Below, piece after piece: positions 1 to 6,669 of a DNA stretch of 16,591 nucleotides (position 1 is the stretch's first letter; every line of letters begins with the position of its first letter). Below the pieces are notes generated by a model. That model was given only the letters and a program-made list of their open reading frames with translations. It was not told the origin of the DNA and searched no databases. The stretch spans positions 1 to 16,591 of the forward strand of contig JAEWMZ010000488.1 in NCBI GenBank assembly GCA_023392995.1, written 5' to 3'. The position numbers and the translations under genes were made by a program. This stretch comes from Bacillota bacterium (GTDB lineage: Bacteria; Bacillota; Clostridia; Lachnospirales; Lachnospiraceae).

Positions 1-335
1 CTCAGGCGGCACAAGCGGCAGCCCTGACTCAGGCAGCTCAAAACAGCGAGAATGAAGAGGTAACAGAGAGTCCTGAGGATCCTGAGGATGATGGGGATGA
101 TGGCTGGAATGAGGGAACCGATCCATCTGACGATGGAGAGGAAGTAAATCCAGGTGTTCCTGCTACTAAAGTTCCTGCTGCAACAGTAACTGTTGCACCT
201 GTGAATGGAGATAATCAAGATGTGAATGGTAATGATGCTTCGAACAATCAGAAAAAAGTGGATAATCATGGCTCGGAAAATGGTACAACGCCTGAGACGG
301 AAGCAGGCGCAGACACCCAGGCCTCCGGAATGTGA
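1..335 (+). CDS. C-terminal tail of an unidentified acidic, low-complexity protein (5' truncated by window edge)
   Basis: An open frame enters from the left edge (codons in frame from base 3) and stops with TGA at 333-335, giving about 110 residues. The visible part is low complexity: Gln/Ala-rich at first, then a strongly acidic stretch (EDPEDDGDDG), then Pro/Val/Thr-rich and Asn/Gly-rich segments ending in QASGM. No catalytic motif is visible, so function cannot be assigned. Disordered acidic Thr/Pro/Asn tails like this occur at the C-terminus of some clostridial cell-surface or peptidoglycan-synthesis proteins, such as class A penicillin-binding proteins, but that is only a guess. The coding call rests on the long stop-free frame and on the terminator that follows 70 bp later. 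Confidence 0.6.
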   Translation, partial: QAAQAAALTQAAQNSENEEVTESPEDPEDDGDDGWNEGTDPSDDGEEVNPGVPATKVPAATVTVAPVNGDNQDVNGNDASNNQKKVDNHGSENGTTPETEAGADTQASGM

Positions 336-403
336 AAAATGTATAAATCAAGTAGCTCTTTGTTTACAGTGTTCCCTAACACCGCATAAGAGTCTCTCAA
401 TAG

Positions 404-446
404 AAAAACGGGTTACTCATAATAAGAATGAGCAACCCGCTTTTTT
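404..446. terminator. Bidirectional rho-independent terminator between the left-edge gene and prs
   Basis: Bases 409-420 pair with 428-439 (CGGGTTACTCAT against ATGAGCAACCCG), a 12-bp stem with a single A/C mismatch and a 7-nt loop. T6 follows at 441-446 for plus-strand transcripts. A5 at 404-408 supplies a T-run for minus-strand transcripts leaving prs. The site lies between two convergent genes and would serve both. Confidence 0.9.
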
Positions 447-474
447 ATATATCATCGTTCAGTATCTATATCAA

Positions 475-1665
475 TTATTCTTTATCACTGTAAGCACCTT
501 GCTTATAGGTTTCTAATATGTTCTGAATTCGGTTCACCGGATTTAACAGGCCGCTGATACTGTCGTCATGATTCAGGGTATCAATGATCAGAGCAACATA
601 TTTACTCATATCGACATTGATGTACCAAGGCTTGGTTAATAATTCAGGAGTCTGGTAGATCAGATTCGTAGTAAGTACACGGTAAATATAACCGTTCTCG
701 TAAGCCTCATCAAGCTTATCAAAGCCATTTGTAAATAAACCGAAGGTTGCTGCAACAAAAATTCTGCCCGCATTTCTTGACTTTAATTCTTTTGCAACAT
801 CTAAAATACTTTCACCGGAAGAAATCATATCATCCACGATCAGTACATCTTTTCCTTCGATATTGGAACCCAGGAATTCATGAGCGACAATTGGATTACG
901 TCCGTTAACAATACGTGTATAATCACGTCTCTTATAGAACATACCCATATCAAGACCTAATACATTGGCGAAATACACTGCTCTGGACATACCGCCTTCA
1001 TCCGGGCTGATCAGCATCATGTGATCGGAATCAAAATGGATATCAGGCACGTTATGAAGCAATGCTTTGATGAATTGATAATTTGGAGCTACTGTTTCCA
1101 AACTGGTTAGAGGGATTGCATTTTGTACACGGGGATCATGAGCATCAAAGGTAATGATACTGGAAACACCCATCTGAACAAGTTCTTGTAATGCAAGAGC
1201 ACAATCGAGAGACTCTCTTGAGGAACGTCTATGTTGTCTGCCTTCATATAAGAAAGGCATGATTACGGTTATTCTTCTGGCTTTACCGCCAACGGCTGCG
1301 ATAATTCTTTTTAAATCCTGATAGTGATCATCAGGTGACATATGGTTTGTATGTCCGCACACAGAGTAAGTTAAACTGTAATTCGTTACGTCAACCAACA
1401 GGTATAAGTCATCTCCACGAACAGATTCCTTGATGTGACCCTTTGCTTCTCCTGTTCCAAATCTCGGGCAGCAGGCATTAATTAAATAAGAATCTCTCTG
1501 GTATCCGGAAAAAGCTATGGTGCTTTTATGCTCGCTCTCCCTTGATGTACGCCACTCAACAAGATAATCATTCACGTTTTGTCCCAGGGACTTACTGCTT
1601 TCTAAGGCAATAATGCCAAGAGGTCCTACTGGAATAGTTTCTACGATCTTCTCGTGCTTAGACAT
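475..1665 (-). CDS. prs: Ribose-phosphate pyrophosphokinase (PRPP synthetase), long clostridial form
   Basis: Makes 5-phosphoribosyl-1-diphosphate from ribose-5-phosphate and ATP in the cytoplasm, feeding purine, pyrimidine, NAD, His and Trp synthesis. The 396-residue protein has the family signatures in order: an ESVRG segment in the N-domain, the ATP-binding MPFLYEGRQHRR at about 136-147 (usual form PYxxYARQDR), a DAHD loop at 174-177, and a PRPP-binding loop around VDDMISSGES at 277-286. Classical bacterial enzymes have about 315 residues. The excess includes extra N-terminal sequence and an insertion after the ESVRG segment (Cys/His-containing VCGHTNHMSPDD). The ATG at 1663-1665 is preferred because GGAGGG lies at 1674-1679. 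The GTG further upstream (1711-1713) sits at the predicted transcription start, so it is unlikely to be used. The gene has its own promoter and is separated from the dnaI-like gene by 97 bp. Family is sure; catalytic equivalence to class I enzymes is inferred. Confidence 0.93.
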   Translation of the reverse strand: MSKHEKIVETIPVGPLGIIALESSKSLGQNVNDYLVEWRTSRESEHKSTIAFSGYQRDSYLINACCPRFGTGEAKGHIKESVRGDDLYLLVDVTNYSLTYSVCGHTNHMSPDDHYQDLKRIIAAVGGKARRITVIMPFLYEGRQHRRSSRESLDCALALQELVQMGVSSIITFDAHDPRVQNAIPLTSLETVAPNYQFIKALLHNVPDIHFDSDHMMLISPDEGGMSRAVYFANVLGLDMGMFYKRRDYTRIVNGRNPIVAHEFLGSNIEGKDVLIVDDMISSGESILDVAKELKSRNAGRIFVAATFGLFTNGFDKLDEAYENGYIYRVLTTNLIYQTPELLTKPWYINVDMSKYVALIIDTLNHDDSISGLLNPVNRIQNILETYKQGAYSDKE

Positions 1666-1717
1666 TAATTTTTCCCTCCATGTATATATAAATAAAATTT
1701 GTTTCAAAGCCACTAAA

Positions 1718-1747
1718 GTTATACCATTTAATGAATAGGTTCGTCAA
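1718..1747 (-). promoter_or_regulatory. Sigma-A-type promoter of prs (extended -10)
   Basis: On the minus strand TTGACG (1742-1747) is followed by an 18-bp spacer and TATAAC (1718-1723), with TGG directly before the -10, giving an extended -10 (TGnTATAAC). Predicted transcription start is near 1711, giving a leader of about 45 nt before the prs ATG. It lies in the gap after the dnaI-like gene. Confidence 0.75.
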
Positions 1748-1762
1748 GACAGTTTTCGACTT

Positions 1763-2770
1763 TTATCCAGAATTTAATCCGTTGACCGCCTTATGTAGAC
1801 GAATGTCCTCGCCTATAATACGGTGAGCGCAGTAGCTGCTTGCAATACGTGAAAAGATACGTTCCCCATAAGTGGTATTAATATTCGTTAAGGATAAATT
1901 AGTTGAAATGATCGTGGACTTTTGTCTTAATAATCTCTCGTTTATAATTAGATATAATTGGGAGTTGGTAAAGGAATTATTCAACTCCGTTCCCAGATCG
2001 TCAATGATGAGTAAATCACAATCCAAAATATATTCAAATTGATTTGCAGCAGCATATGCCCGATCCTCATCCTTGCCAAACTTATTCTTCTCCAGAATAT
2101 CAAATAAGCGAAAGGCAGTCAGATAGATCACGGTATAGCCCCGGTCTAATAATTCCTTGCCGATACAATTGGCAAGAAAAGTCTTTCCTACTCCAGTATT
2201 GCCAAGTAACAGAAGGTTATCATGATTTTTGTTAAAATGGCGGATAAAATTTTTACAATTAGCCACAACCTTTTGCATATTTGTAAGAGGAGACATCCCA
2301 ATGGTTTCATCGGTATAATCGTCGGAATAGTAACGGAAGGAGAAGCTGGTAAAATTTTCCTTCTCGAGAGTTGATTTCATATTGGAGCCGGAGTACAGTA
2401 AATCAGAGATAGCTTGCTTAAAGCAGCTGCATTTGTCATTCCCAATATATCCAGTATCTCTGCACTTAACGCAATGATATTGCAGCTCTAGAAAATCCTC
2501 TGGGAAGCCGTGGCTGGTTAACAGATCAATTTGGCGGGCTTTCAGTGCCGCTGTTTTCTCTCTTAGGTCCTTTAAGGCATTTTCATCCCCGAAAAGCGCC
2601 AGTCTGCCGCTTCCGGCGGAAAGAGAGATAATCTTGTCCTCGATTACCTTAAGCTGAGGAATCTGCTGATAAGCTTCCTCTCTTCGTTTATCAAGGGCAT
2701 GCTTGTTTTGAAGCATACGGCTGTCATATTCTCTAAGAATCTGATTGTACTGGTCATTTTTTAAAGCCAT
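1763..2770 (-). CDS. dnaI: DnaI/DnaC-like AAA+ ATPase, replicative helicase loader
   Basis: Predicted to load the replicative DnaB-type helicase onto DNA at initiation or restart. The 335-residue protein begins with a helical, charged N-terminal region. A Cys cluster follows (H99, C100, C103, C114, C116 in HCVKC...CSC) that resembles the zinc-binding element of Bacillus DnaI. The AAA+ core has Walker A GNTGVGKT at 190-197, Walker B LLIIDD at 253-258, a sensor-1 STN at 289-291 and an arginine-rich ERIFSRI box at 303-309. The start is set by AAGGAG at 2780-2785, 9 bp before the ATG. That Shine-Dalgarno lies just after the stop of the DnaD-domain gene (19-bp gap), so the two are co-transcribed and probably act together. 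Family assignment is strong. The name dnaI rather than dnaC is a choice based on the DnaD partner and the Cys cluster. Confidence 0.85.
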   Translation of the reverse strand: MALKNDQYNQILREYDSRMLQNKHALDKRREEAYQQIPQLKVIEDKIISLSAGSGRLALFGDENALKDLREKTAALKARQIDLLTSHGFPEDFLELQYHCVKCRDTGYIGNDKCSCFKQAISDLLYSGSNMKSTLEKENFTSFSFRYYSDDYTDETIGMSPLTNMQKVVANCKNFIRHFNKNHDNLLLLGNTGVGKTFLANCIGKELLDRGYTVIYLTAFRLFDILEKNKFGKDEDRAYAAANQFEYILDCDLLIIDDLGTELNNSFTNSQLYLIINERLLRQKSTIISTNLSLTNINTTYGERIFSRIASSYCAHRIIGEDIRLHKAVNGLNSG

Positions 2771-2789
2771 GTTATCTTACTCCTTGTCC

Positions 2790-3884
2790 TTAAAGGCCTT
2801 TATTCAATAACTTTCTCTCCAGCTCGGCATAATCCTGGGCGGTATAGGATCTCTGTGGAAATTGGTTAAATTTGTTGGTGGAAGGCTTTGCCGTGACGTT
2901 ACTCTTATTCTCGACAGAACGGTTGCCCCTGGAGAATTCCTCATCCAACCGGGCGATATCACTTTTGGTCTTGGCATTCTTTTTAAACCAGGTTTCTAAG
3001 ATACGATCGGTGTATTTAAAATCAGGCTTACCGGTTCGTAGTATGGTGCGATTACAGGCCTCGGTAATGATATCATCGGGGAAGGAGAATACTTCCACCC
3101 ATTTTCTGATGTATTGACGTTCGATCTGTCCTGGCGAACGATTTAGCCCGAAGGCTTTATTTACGGCATTAAAATGATCATTGTAAACAGAGACCGCTTC
3201 CTTTGCCTTCTCCTCTGTATCAATTCCTTCCTCAGCCCAGGTAAGCGCTACCGCTTCAATGTAGGAAGCGTTCTTCTTTCCCTTTGATACACAGTATTCA
3301 TATAAATACATAATTAGTTCAGCTGAGAAATGAAGCTCCTCATATAGGTAGAGGATTAATTGAAGATCCATCGGCTTTAACGGACGATCCAGATAGATCT
3401 CAACAATGTGCAGTGCCCATTTGATCTCGTCATTATCCGAGAGCTGGGCAATTTTTTCCGCAGAGTAGGCTTGTCTTGTTGCAGGCTTTGTCTCTGTATG
3501 TATCGTAACGGCAACTTCTTCTAGCTCCGAATCCCACTCGGAATTCATGGGAGGAGTGAACTCTTCCTCCGTATCCTTGTGGAGGGAGTTTAGATCTACC
3601 AATTTTATCGAAGTGATTTCTTTATTTAGATTTCGCGTCAGAATAAGCAGGTTAAGCTTTTCCCAATAGGTCAATGCGCGAATGATGTCTTTTTCTGTGT
3701 TGTCAAGCCGGTCAGCGATGGAGGAAATGGTTACTTCAGGACAATTGCCCAGGAAACAGCGCAGTAGATAAAGGTAAACCTTGACATACGCACCGTTTGC
3801 AGACGGCATATAGTGGTCAATGAAACTGTTGGGTACGATGGTGACATCTGAGACACCTTCCGCATGTAGTGATATTTTGTTCAT
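2790..3884 (-). CDS. DnaD-domain replication initiation protein
   Basis: The 364-residue protein has the DnaD/DnaB (Gram-positive primosome) architecture. A winged-helix-like N-terminal region spans about 20-95 (helices around YVKVYLYLLRCFLG and TISSIADRLDNTEKDIIRAL), followed by an acidic linker. Two DnaB_2-type helical repeats follow at about 153-226 and 238-305. The second contains the diagnostic YTDRILETW motif. The tail (RSYTAQDYAELERKLL) is typical of clostridial members. Such proteins bind DNA and DnaA or the loader and help recruit DnaB helicase. The ATG at 3882-3884 has an AGGAGGG site at 3890-3896. A GTG- or ATG-like start 11 codons upstream lacks one. It is the first gene of an operon with the helicase loader, behind a promoter at 4104-4132 and a DnaA-box cluster. 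Which primosomal protein it replaces (DnaD or DnaB in Bacillus naming) cannot be told from sequence alone. Confidence 0.85.
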   Translation of the reverse strand: MNKISLHAEGVSDVTIVPNSFIDHYMPSANGAYVKVYLYLLRCFLGNCPEVTISSIADRLDNTEKDIIRALTYWEKLNLLILTRNLNKEITSIKLVDLNSLHKDTEEEFTPPMNSEWDSELEEVAVTIHTETKPATRQAYSAEKIAQLSDNDEIKWALHIVEIYLDRPLKPMDLQLILYLYEELHFSAELIMYLYEYCVSKGKKNASYIEAVALTWAEEGIDTEEKAKEAVSVYNDHFNAVNKAFGLNRSPGQIERQYIRKWVEVFSFPDDIITEACNRTILRTGKPDFKYTDRILETWFKKNAKTKSDIARLDEEFSRGNRSVENKSNVTAKPSTNKFNQFPQRSYTAQDYAELERKLLNKGL

Positions 3885-4103
3885 ATATTCCCTCCTAAAT
3901 AAAACCTGATTAGGCATTTACGAAATAATAAAACAGTATCTGCTGTGTATACAATATCTTCAGCAAATGAGTCTCGCAATTACCTAAAAACCTGATGAGA
4001 AGAGGATGGATAACAAGCTCCTTGCAAGCAAGCTTGCAGAATAAAGCGCTTCCTCCGGCTAATCTGCAGCAGCTTAGGAATTCAAGACCTGCTCATCGTG
4101 CAC

Positions 4104-4132
4104 ATTATAACACACATGGTTTCGGTTGGAAA
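4104..4132 (-). promoter_or_regulatory. Promoter of the dnaD-dnaI operon
   Basis: On the minus strand TTTCCA (4127-4132), a 17-bp spacer, then a perfect TATAAT (4104-4109) preceded by TGTGTGT. Predicted start is near 4097, leaving a leader of about 213 nt. The fused DnaA boxes at 4169-4195 begin about 37 bp upstream of the -35 element. Confidence 0.65.
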
Positions 4133-4168
4133 TAGCCTATTTTAAGGGGGTCTGGAGATTACGAGGAT

Positions 4169-4195
4169 TGTGGATACTGTGGATAATGTGGATTA
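4169..4195 (+). promoter_or_regulatory. Three DnaA boxes fused head to tail
   Basis: Reading TGTGGATAC (4169-4177), TGTGGATAA (4178-4186), TGTGGATTA (4187-4195). The middle one is the exact complement of the consensus TTATCCACA, and the outer two differ at one base each. They follow each other with no spacer, an exact 9-bp period, all in one orientation. Their position upstream of the helicase-loader promoter suggests DnaA binding. Confidence 0.8.
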
Positions 4196-4305
4196 GATAA
4201 TAGTGAAAAAATGTAAAATTTGTGTTAAACCGGGTAAAATCTAGGAAAAGAATTATAGGAGTCTTGAAAATGAGCCATTTGCTCAGAACCAACATTGTGA
4301 AAAAA

Positions 4306-4361
4306 ATATCCACAGCATTCATCAACAAAATTGTTGATAATCCTGTGGATAATGTGGATAA
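4306..4361. promoter_or_regulatory. Second DnaA-box group abutting the murC stop codon
   Basis: ATATCCACA (4306-4314, opposite orientation, one mismatch), TGTTGATAA (4332-4340, one mismatch), then two exact TGTGGATAA boxes at 4344-4352 and 4353-4361 that again touch each other. The last ends one base before the murC stop codon. The TGTTGATAA box forms the right arm of an 8-bp inverted repeat at 4321-4338 (ATCAACAA/TTGTTGAT). A further one-mismatch box, TTATCAACA, lies inside murC at 4415-4423. Confidence 0.75.
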
Positions 4362-5768
4362 CTACAGACCTAGAAGGTTTTCTCCCACGGAAACTATGTC
4401 TCCGGCGCCCATAGTTATCAACAAGTCGCCGTTAATACAATTTTCTAATAAAAAATTTTCAATGTCATCGAAGGAATGAAAATGGTGAACATCCTTACCT
4501 AATTTCTCGAGTTGGTTGGCCAGATCCTTGGAGGAGATATCTCCGGGATCTTTTTCTCTGGCAGCATAAATATCCGCAAGTACAATTTTATCCGCTAAGG
4601 AGAGAGATTGTGCGAACTCCTCCAGATGCTGCCTCGTTCTCGTATAGGTATGGGGCTGGAATACGCACCATAGGGTTTTGTGAGGGCGGTTCCTGGCAGC
4701 CTGTAGGGTTGCGGTAACTTCCGTTGGGTGATGAGCATAATCGTCAATGATTGTCACACCGCCGATTTCACCTTTATATTCAAAGCGGCGCTTGGAATTG
4801 TGAAAGCCAAGCAACGCTTTTTTAATTGCTTCCATTGGAACACCCACCTGCATAGAAAGGCCAATGGCAGGAAGGGAGTTGGATATATTATGAATTCCGA
4901 TCACATTAAGCTGAATGTGTTCGATGAATTGCCCTTTGTAGTAAAAATCAAAGCTTCCGATACTGTTCTCATCAAAGGCCACATGATCTGCGGCGAAATC
5001 ATAGGAGGCATCTACGGACTTGCTGTATTTGGGATCGATAATTCCATAAGTGAATACTTCACACTCTAAACCAGAGGTGATTTCTTCATAGTGATCTATT
5101 TCACCATTGATATATAACTGACCATCCTTTGGAAGGCGCTCTGCAAAAGCCCGGAAGGAATGACGGATATCTGCCAGATCCTTAAAGAAATCCAGATGAT
5201 CCTCATCAATATTTAATATGATACCCCGCTTTGGATTAAACTGAAGAAAGGTGTTGGTATATTCACAGGCCTCAGTAATAAAATGCTCCGAGTTACCCAT
5301 ACGGATATTTCCCCCGATTACATCCAGGATACCGCCCACGGAGATCGTAGGATCTAACTTACCTTCGATAAAGATAGAGGATAGTATGGAGGTAGTTGTA
5401 GTCTTACCATGAGTACCGGATACAGCGACTGCATTATTAAAGTTAAGCATTACCTGGCCAATCATCTCGGCACGGGTTAACATAGGGAGGTCTCTGCGCT
5501 TTACTTCCTGGAATTCTTCGTTATCTGCAGAGATAGCTGCTGTATAAACTACAACCTCAATATCAGAGGAGATATTAGAAGGCTTCTGGCCTAAGTGAAA
5601 ATCAATTCCTAATTTTGTTAGATGATCAGTAATATTACTTTCATGGGCATCAGAACCACTTACCTTAAAACCTAGGGTATGTAGGTACTCTGCAAATCCA
5701 CTCATACTAATTCCGCCGATGCCGATGAAGTGAATCCGGCAGGGTTTATTAAAATCAATTTTGTACAT
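4362..5768 (-). CDS. murC: UDP-N-acetylmuramate--L-alanine ligase
   Basis: Adds L-Ala to UDP-MurNAc with ATP hydrolysis, the first peptide step of cytoplasmic peptidoglycan precursor synthesis. The 468-residue length is normal. The three Mur-ligase domains are recognisable. The N-terminal Rossmann loop is FIGIGGISMSG at 14-24, where most MurC proteins have Gly at the Ser. The ATP-binding P-loop is GTHGKTTTTS at 118-127, followed by ITEACEY near 164-170 and NIDEDHLDFF at 186-195 for metal and substrate. The C-terminal domain has DDYAHHPTE at 342-350 and FQPHTYTRT at 370-378, both hallmarks of MurC. The ATG at 5766-5768 has AGGAAG at 5775-5780. It is transcribed from its own promoter, divergently from spoVG, and lies upstream of the dnaD-dnaI operon on the same strand, separated by the DnaA-box region. 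Confidence 0.96.
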   Translation of the reverse strand: MYKIDFNKPCRIHFIGIGGISMSGFAEYLHTLGFKVSGSDAHESNITDHLTKLGIDFHLGQKPSNISSDIEVVVYTAAISADNEEFQEVKRRDLPMLTRAEMIGQVMLNFNNAVAVSGTHGKTTTTSILSSIFIEGKLDPTISVGGILDVIGGNIRMGNSEHFITEACEYTNTFLQFNPKRGIILNIDEDHLDFFKDLADIRHSFRAFAERLPKDGQLYINGEIDHYEEITSGLECEVFTYGIIDPKYSKSVDASYDFAADHVAFDENSIGSFDFYYKGQFIEHIQLNVIGIHNISNSLPAIGLSMQVGVPMEAIKKALLGFHNSKRRFEYKGEIGGVTIIDDYAHHPTEVTATLQAARNRPHKTLWCVFQPHTYTRTRQHLEEFAQSLSLADKIVLADIYAAREKDPGDISSKDLANQLEKLGKDVHHFHSFDDIENFLLENCINGDLLITMGAGDIVSVGENLLGL

Positions 5769-5825
5769 GGTACACTTCCTATTCTATATATTTTAATGGT
5801 GTTACATATCATTTTATATCATTTT

Positions 5826-5853
5826 ATTATAGCCCATTTCCCCTAAATTACAA
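5826..5853 (-). promoter_or_regulatory. Promoter of murC
   Basis: On the minus strand TTGTAA (5848-5853), a 16-bp spacer, perfect TATAAT (5826-5831). The predicted leader is about 50 nt. The nearest copy of the 21-bp direct repeat begins 6 bp upstream of the -35 element. Confidence 0.65.
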
Positions 5854-5859
5854 CACAAA

Positions 5860-5905
5860 ATTAGTTCATATCGAATCTCGTATGATTAGTTCATATCGAA
5901 TCTCG
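5860..5905 (+). repeat. Perfect 21-bp direct repeat, two copies, 25-bp period
   Basis: The copies at 5860-5880 and 5885-5905 are identical, separated by TATG. The core TTCATATCGAA has TTC and GAA half-sites separated by 5 bp. The repeats sit just upstream of the murC -35, as two operator sites for one regulator might. A duplication with no function is the alternative. Confidence 0.85.
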
Positions 5906-6088
5906 GTGCATAAATATACCACGACTGGAAGGAAGCATTTATACCTATTATATTCCTTTTAAGAAGAAAGAGTGCAAAAGTGATGTAAAAACCTGAGGTA
6001 AAACAAAGGGATATGGAAAAATTGGGAATAATGCTTAACAAAAATCACAAAAATATTGCAAATTTATCTAATATTTTCGTAAAAATTA

Positions 6089-6117
6089 TTCACATTTTTC
6101 AAGTTATATGATATAAT
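6089..6117 (+). promoter_or_regulatory. Promoter of spoVG (extended -10)
   Basis: TTCACA (6089-6094), a 17-bp spacer, TATAAT (6112-6117), with TGA directly before the -10. This is a near-consensus vegetative promoter. I could not see a convincing sigma-H element, which drives spoVG in Bacillus. Confidence 0.8.
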
Positions 6118-6238
6118 GACGCTATCAAATAATCAGTAAATAAGTTCCAGAAGTCAGTAACAAAGAAAAGTGAGACAAGGAATGACGGAAACTTTTCTAA
6201 CAATTAACGATTTATATGACAGAAGGGGGAACCATACC

Positions 6239-6517
6239 ATGCAGATTACAGACGTGCGAGTAAGGAAGGTAAGTAAGGAAGGCAAGATGAAGGCAGTGGT
6301 ATCAATTACGCTTGATAACGAGTTCGTGGTTCACGATATCAAGGTAATCGAGGGTGATAAGGGCTTATTCATCGCTATGCCAAGCAGAAAAGCTGGGGAC
6401 GGTGAGTATCGCGACATTGCTCATCCAATTAATTCGGACACAAGGGACAAGATCCAAAAGATCATCCTTGAAAAGTACGAAATCGCGGCACTTGATTCAG
6501 AAGAGCCGGAGGAGTAA
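6239..6517 (+). CDS. spoVG: SpoVG-family RNA/DNA-binding regulator
   Basis: A 92-residue protein matching SpoVG nearly end to end: MQITDVRVRKV start, HDIKVIEGDKGLFIAMPSRK in the middle, and the family hallmark MPSRKAGDGEYRDIAHPIN at 47-65. SpoVG proteins bind nucleic acid and affect sporulation septation, capsule, virulence and other traits depending on species. The ATG at 6239-6241 is chosen because AAGGGGG at 6223-6229 lies 9 bp upstream and because family members begin at this methionine. The 23-codon in-frame extension from 6170 is leader sequence. The acidic tail (DSEEPEE) is common in the family. Its own promoter and terminator bracket it, so it is probably monocistronic. Its divergence from murC differs from Bacillus, where spoVG precedes glmU-prs. 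Confidence 0.95.
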   Translation: MQITDVRVRKVSKEGKMKAVVSITLDNEFVVHDIKVIEGDKGLFIAMPSRKAGDGEYRDIAHPINSDTRDKIQKIILEKYEIAALDSEEPEE

Positions 6518-6532
6518 TACAGGACGAATGTG

Positions 6533-6561
6533 AAAAAAGCAGCATAGAAGCTGCTTTTTTT
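6533..6561 (+). terminator. Rho-independent terminator of spoVG
   Basis: A6GCAGC (6533-6543) pairs with GCTGCT6 (6550-6560) around a 6-nt loop, ending in T7. The GC core plus A/U flanks is a textbook intrinsic terminator and is nearly symmetric, so it could act in both directions. It begins 15 bp after the spoVG stop. Confidence 0.9.
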
Positions 6562-6608
6562 GTGAGCTTTTTTGAATTATACCTGGCCAGTGAAACCCGG
6601 ATAGAAGA

Positions 6609-6630
6609 ACAGTAACTGAATAATTACTGT
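6609..6630 (+). promoter_or_regulatory. 22-bp dyad upstream of the AEC transporter promoter
   Basis: ACAGTAA (6609-6615) and TTACTGT (6624-6630) are perfect inverted 7-mers with an 8-bp spacer. The dyad ends 10 bp before the candidate -35, a position suited to an activator or repressor. No regulator gene is adjacent, so the partner is unknown. Confidence 0.5.
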
Positions 6631-6640
6631 ACATTAATGC

Positions 6641-6669
6641 TTGACGTTTTAAGCTATGTTATATAAAGT
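6641..6669 (+). promoter_or_regulatory. Candidate promoter of the AEC transporter gene
   Basis: TTGACG (6641-6646) is a strong -35. The -10 is less clear: TAAAGT (6664-6669) has 17-bp spacing, while the better-looking TATAAA (6662-6667) has only 15. The leader would be about 125 nt to the chosen start. Confidence 0.5.

Larger units (their letters stand above)
3885..4361. other. 477-bp intergenic region: dnaD-dnaI promoter, long leader and DnaA-box cluster
   Basis: No gene is visible. Contents from right to left in the direction of transcription: DnaA boxes abutting the murC stop, an A-rich stretch (about 4196-4310), three fused DnaA boxes, a promoter, then a leader of about 213 nt before the DnaD-domain gene. 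The leader contains a perfect hairpin TGCAAGC-AA-GCTTGCA at 4023-4038. No clear murC terminator is seen; the only candidate is a 5-bp hairpin at 4271-4285, so murC transcripts may read through the box cluster. Confidence 0.7.
5769..6238. other. 470-bp AT-rich divergent control region between murC and spoVG
   Basis: No gene is visible. It holds the minus-strand murC promoter (5826-5853), a perfect 21-bp direct repeat (5860-5905), a run of A-rich DNA from about 5940, an 8-bp inverted repeat AAAATATT/AATATTTT (6050-6057 and 6070-6077), the plus-strand spoVG promoter (6089-6117) and a spoVG leader of about 115 nt. Confidence 0.7.

Noticed and set aside
4271..4285. Intrinsic terminator for murC (TGAGC-CATTT-GCTCA)
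   Set aside because: Only a 5-bp stem followed by TTTTC on the minus strand; too weak to claim.
4169..4361. Calling the DnaA-box region the chromosomal origin (oriC)
   Set aside because: dnaA and dnaN are not next to it, and no clear DnaA-trio element follows the boxes in the expected orientation. The boxes are better explained as regulatory or titration sites until replication data say otherwise.
6050..6077. AAAATATT/AATATTTT inverted repeat upstream of spoVG as an operator
   Set aside because: Composed only of A and T in an AT-rich stretch, so chance is a sufficient explanation. It is mentioned only in the region description.
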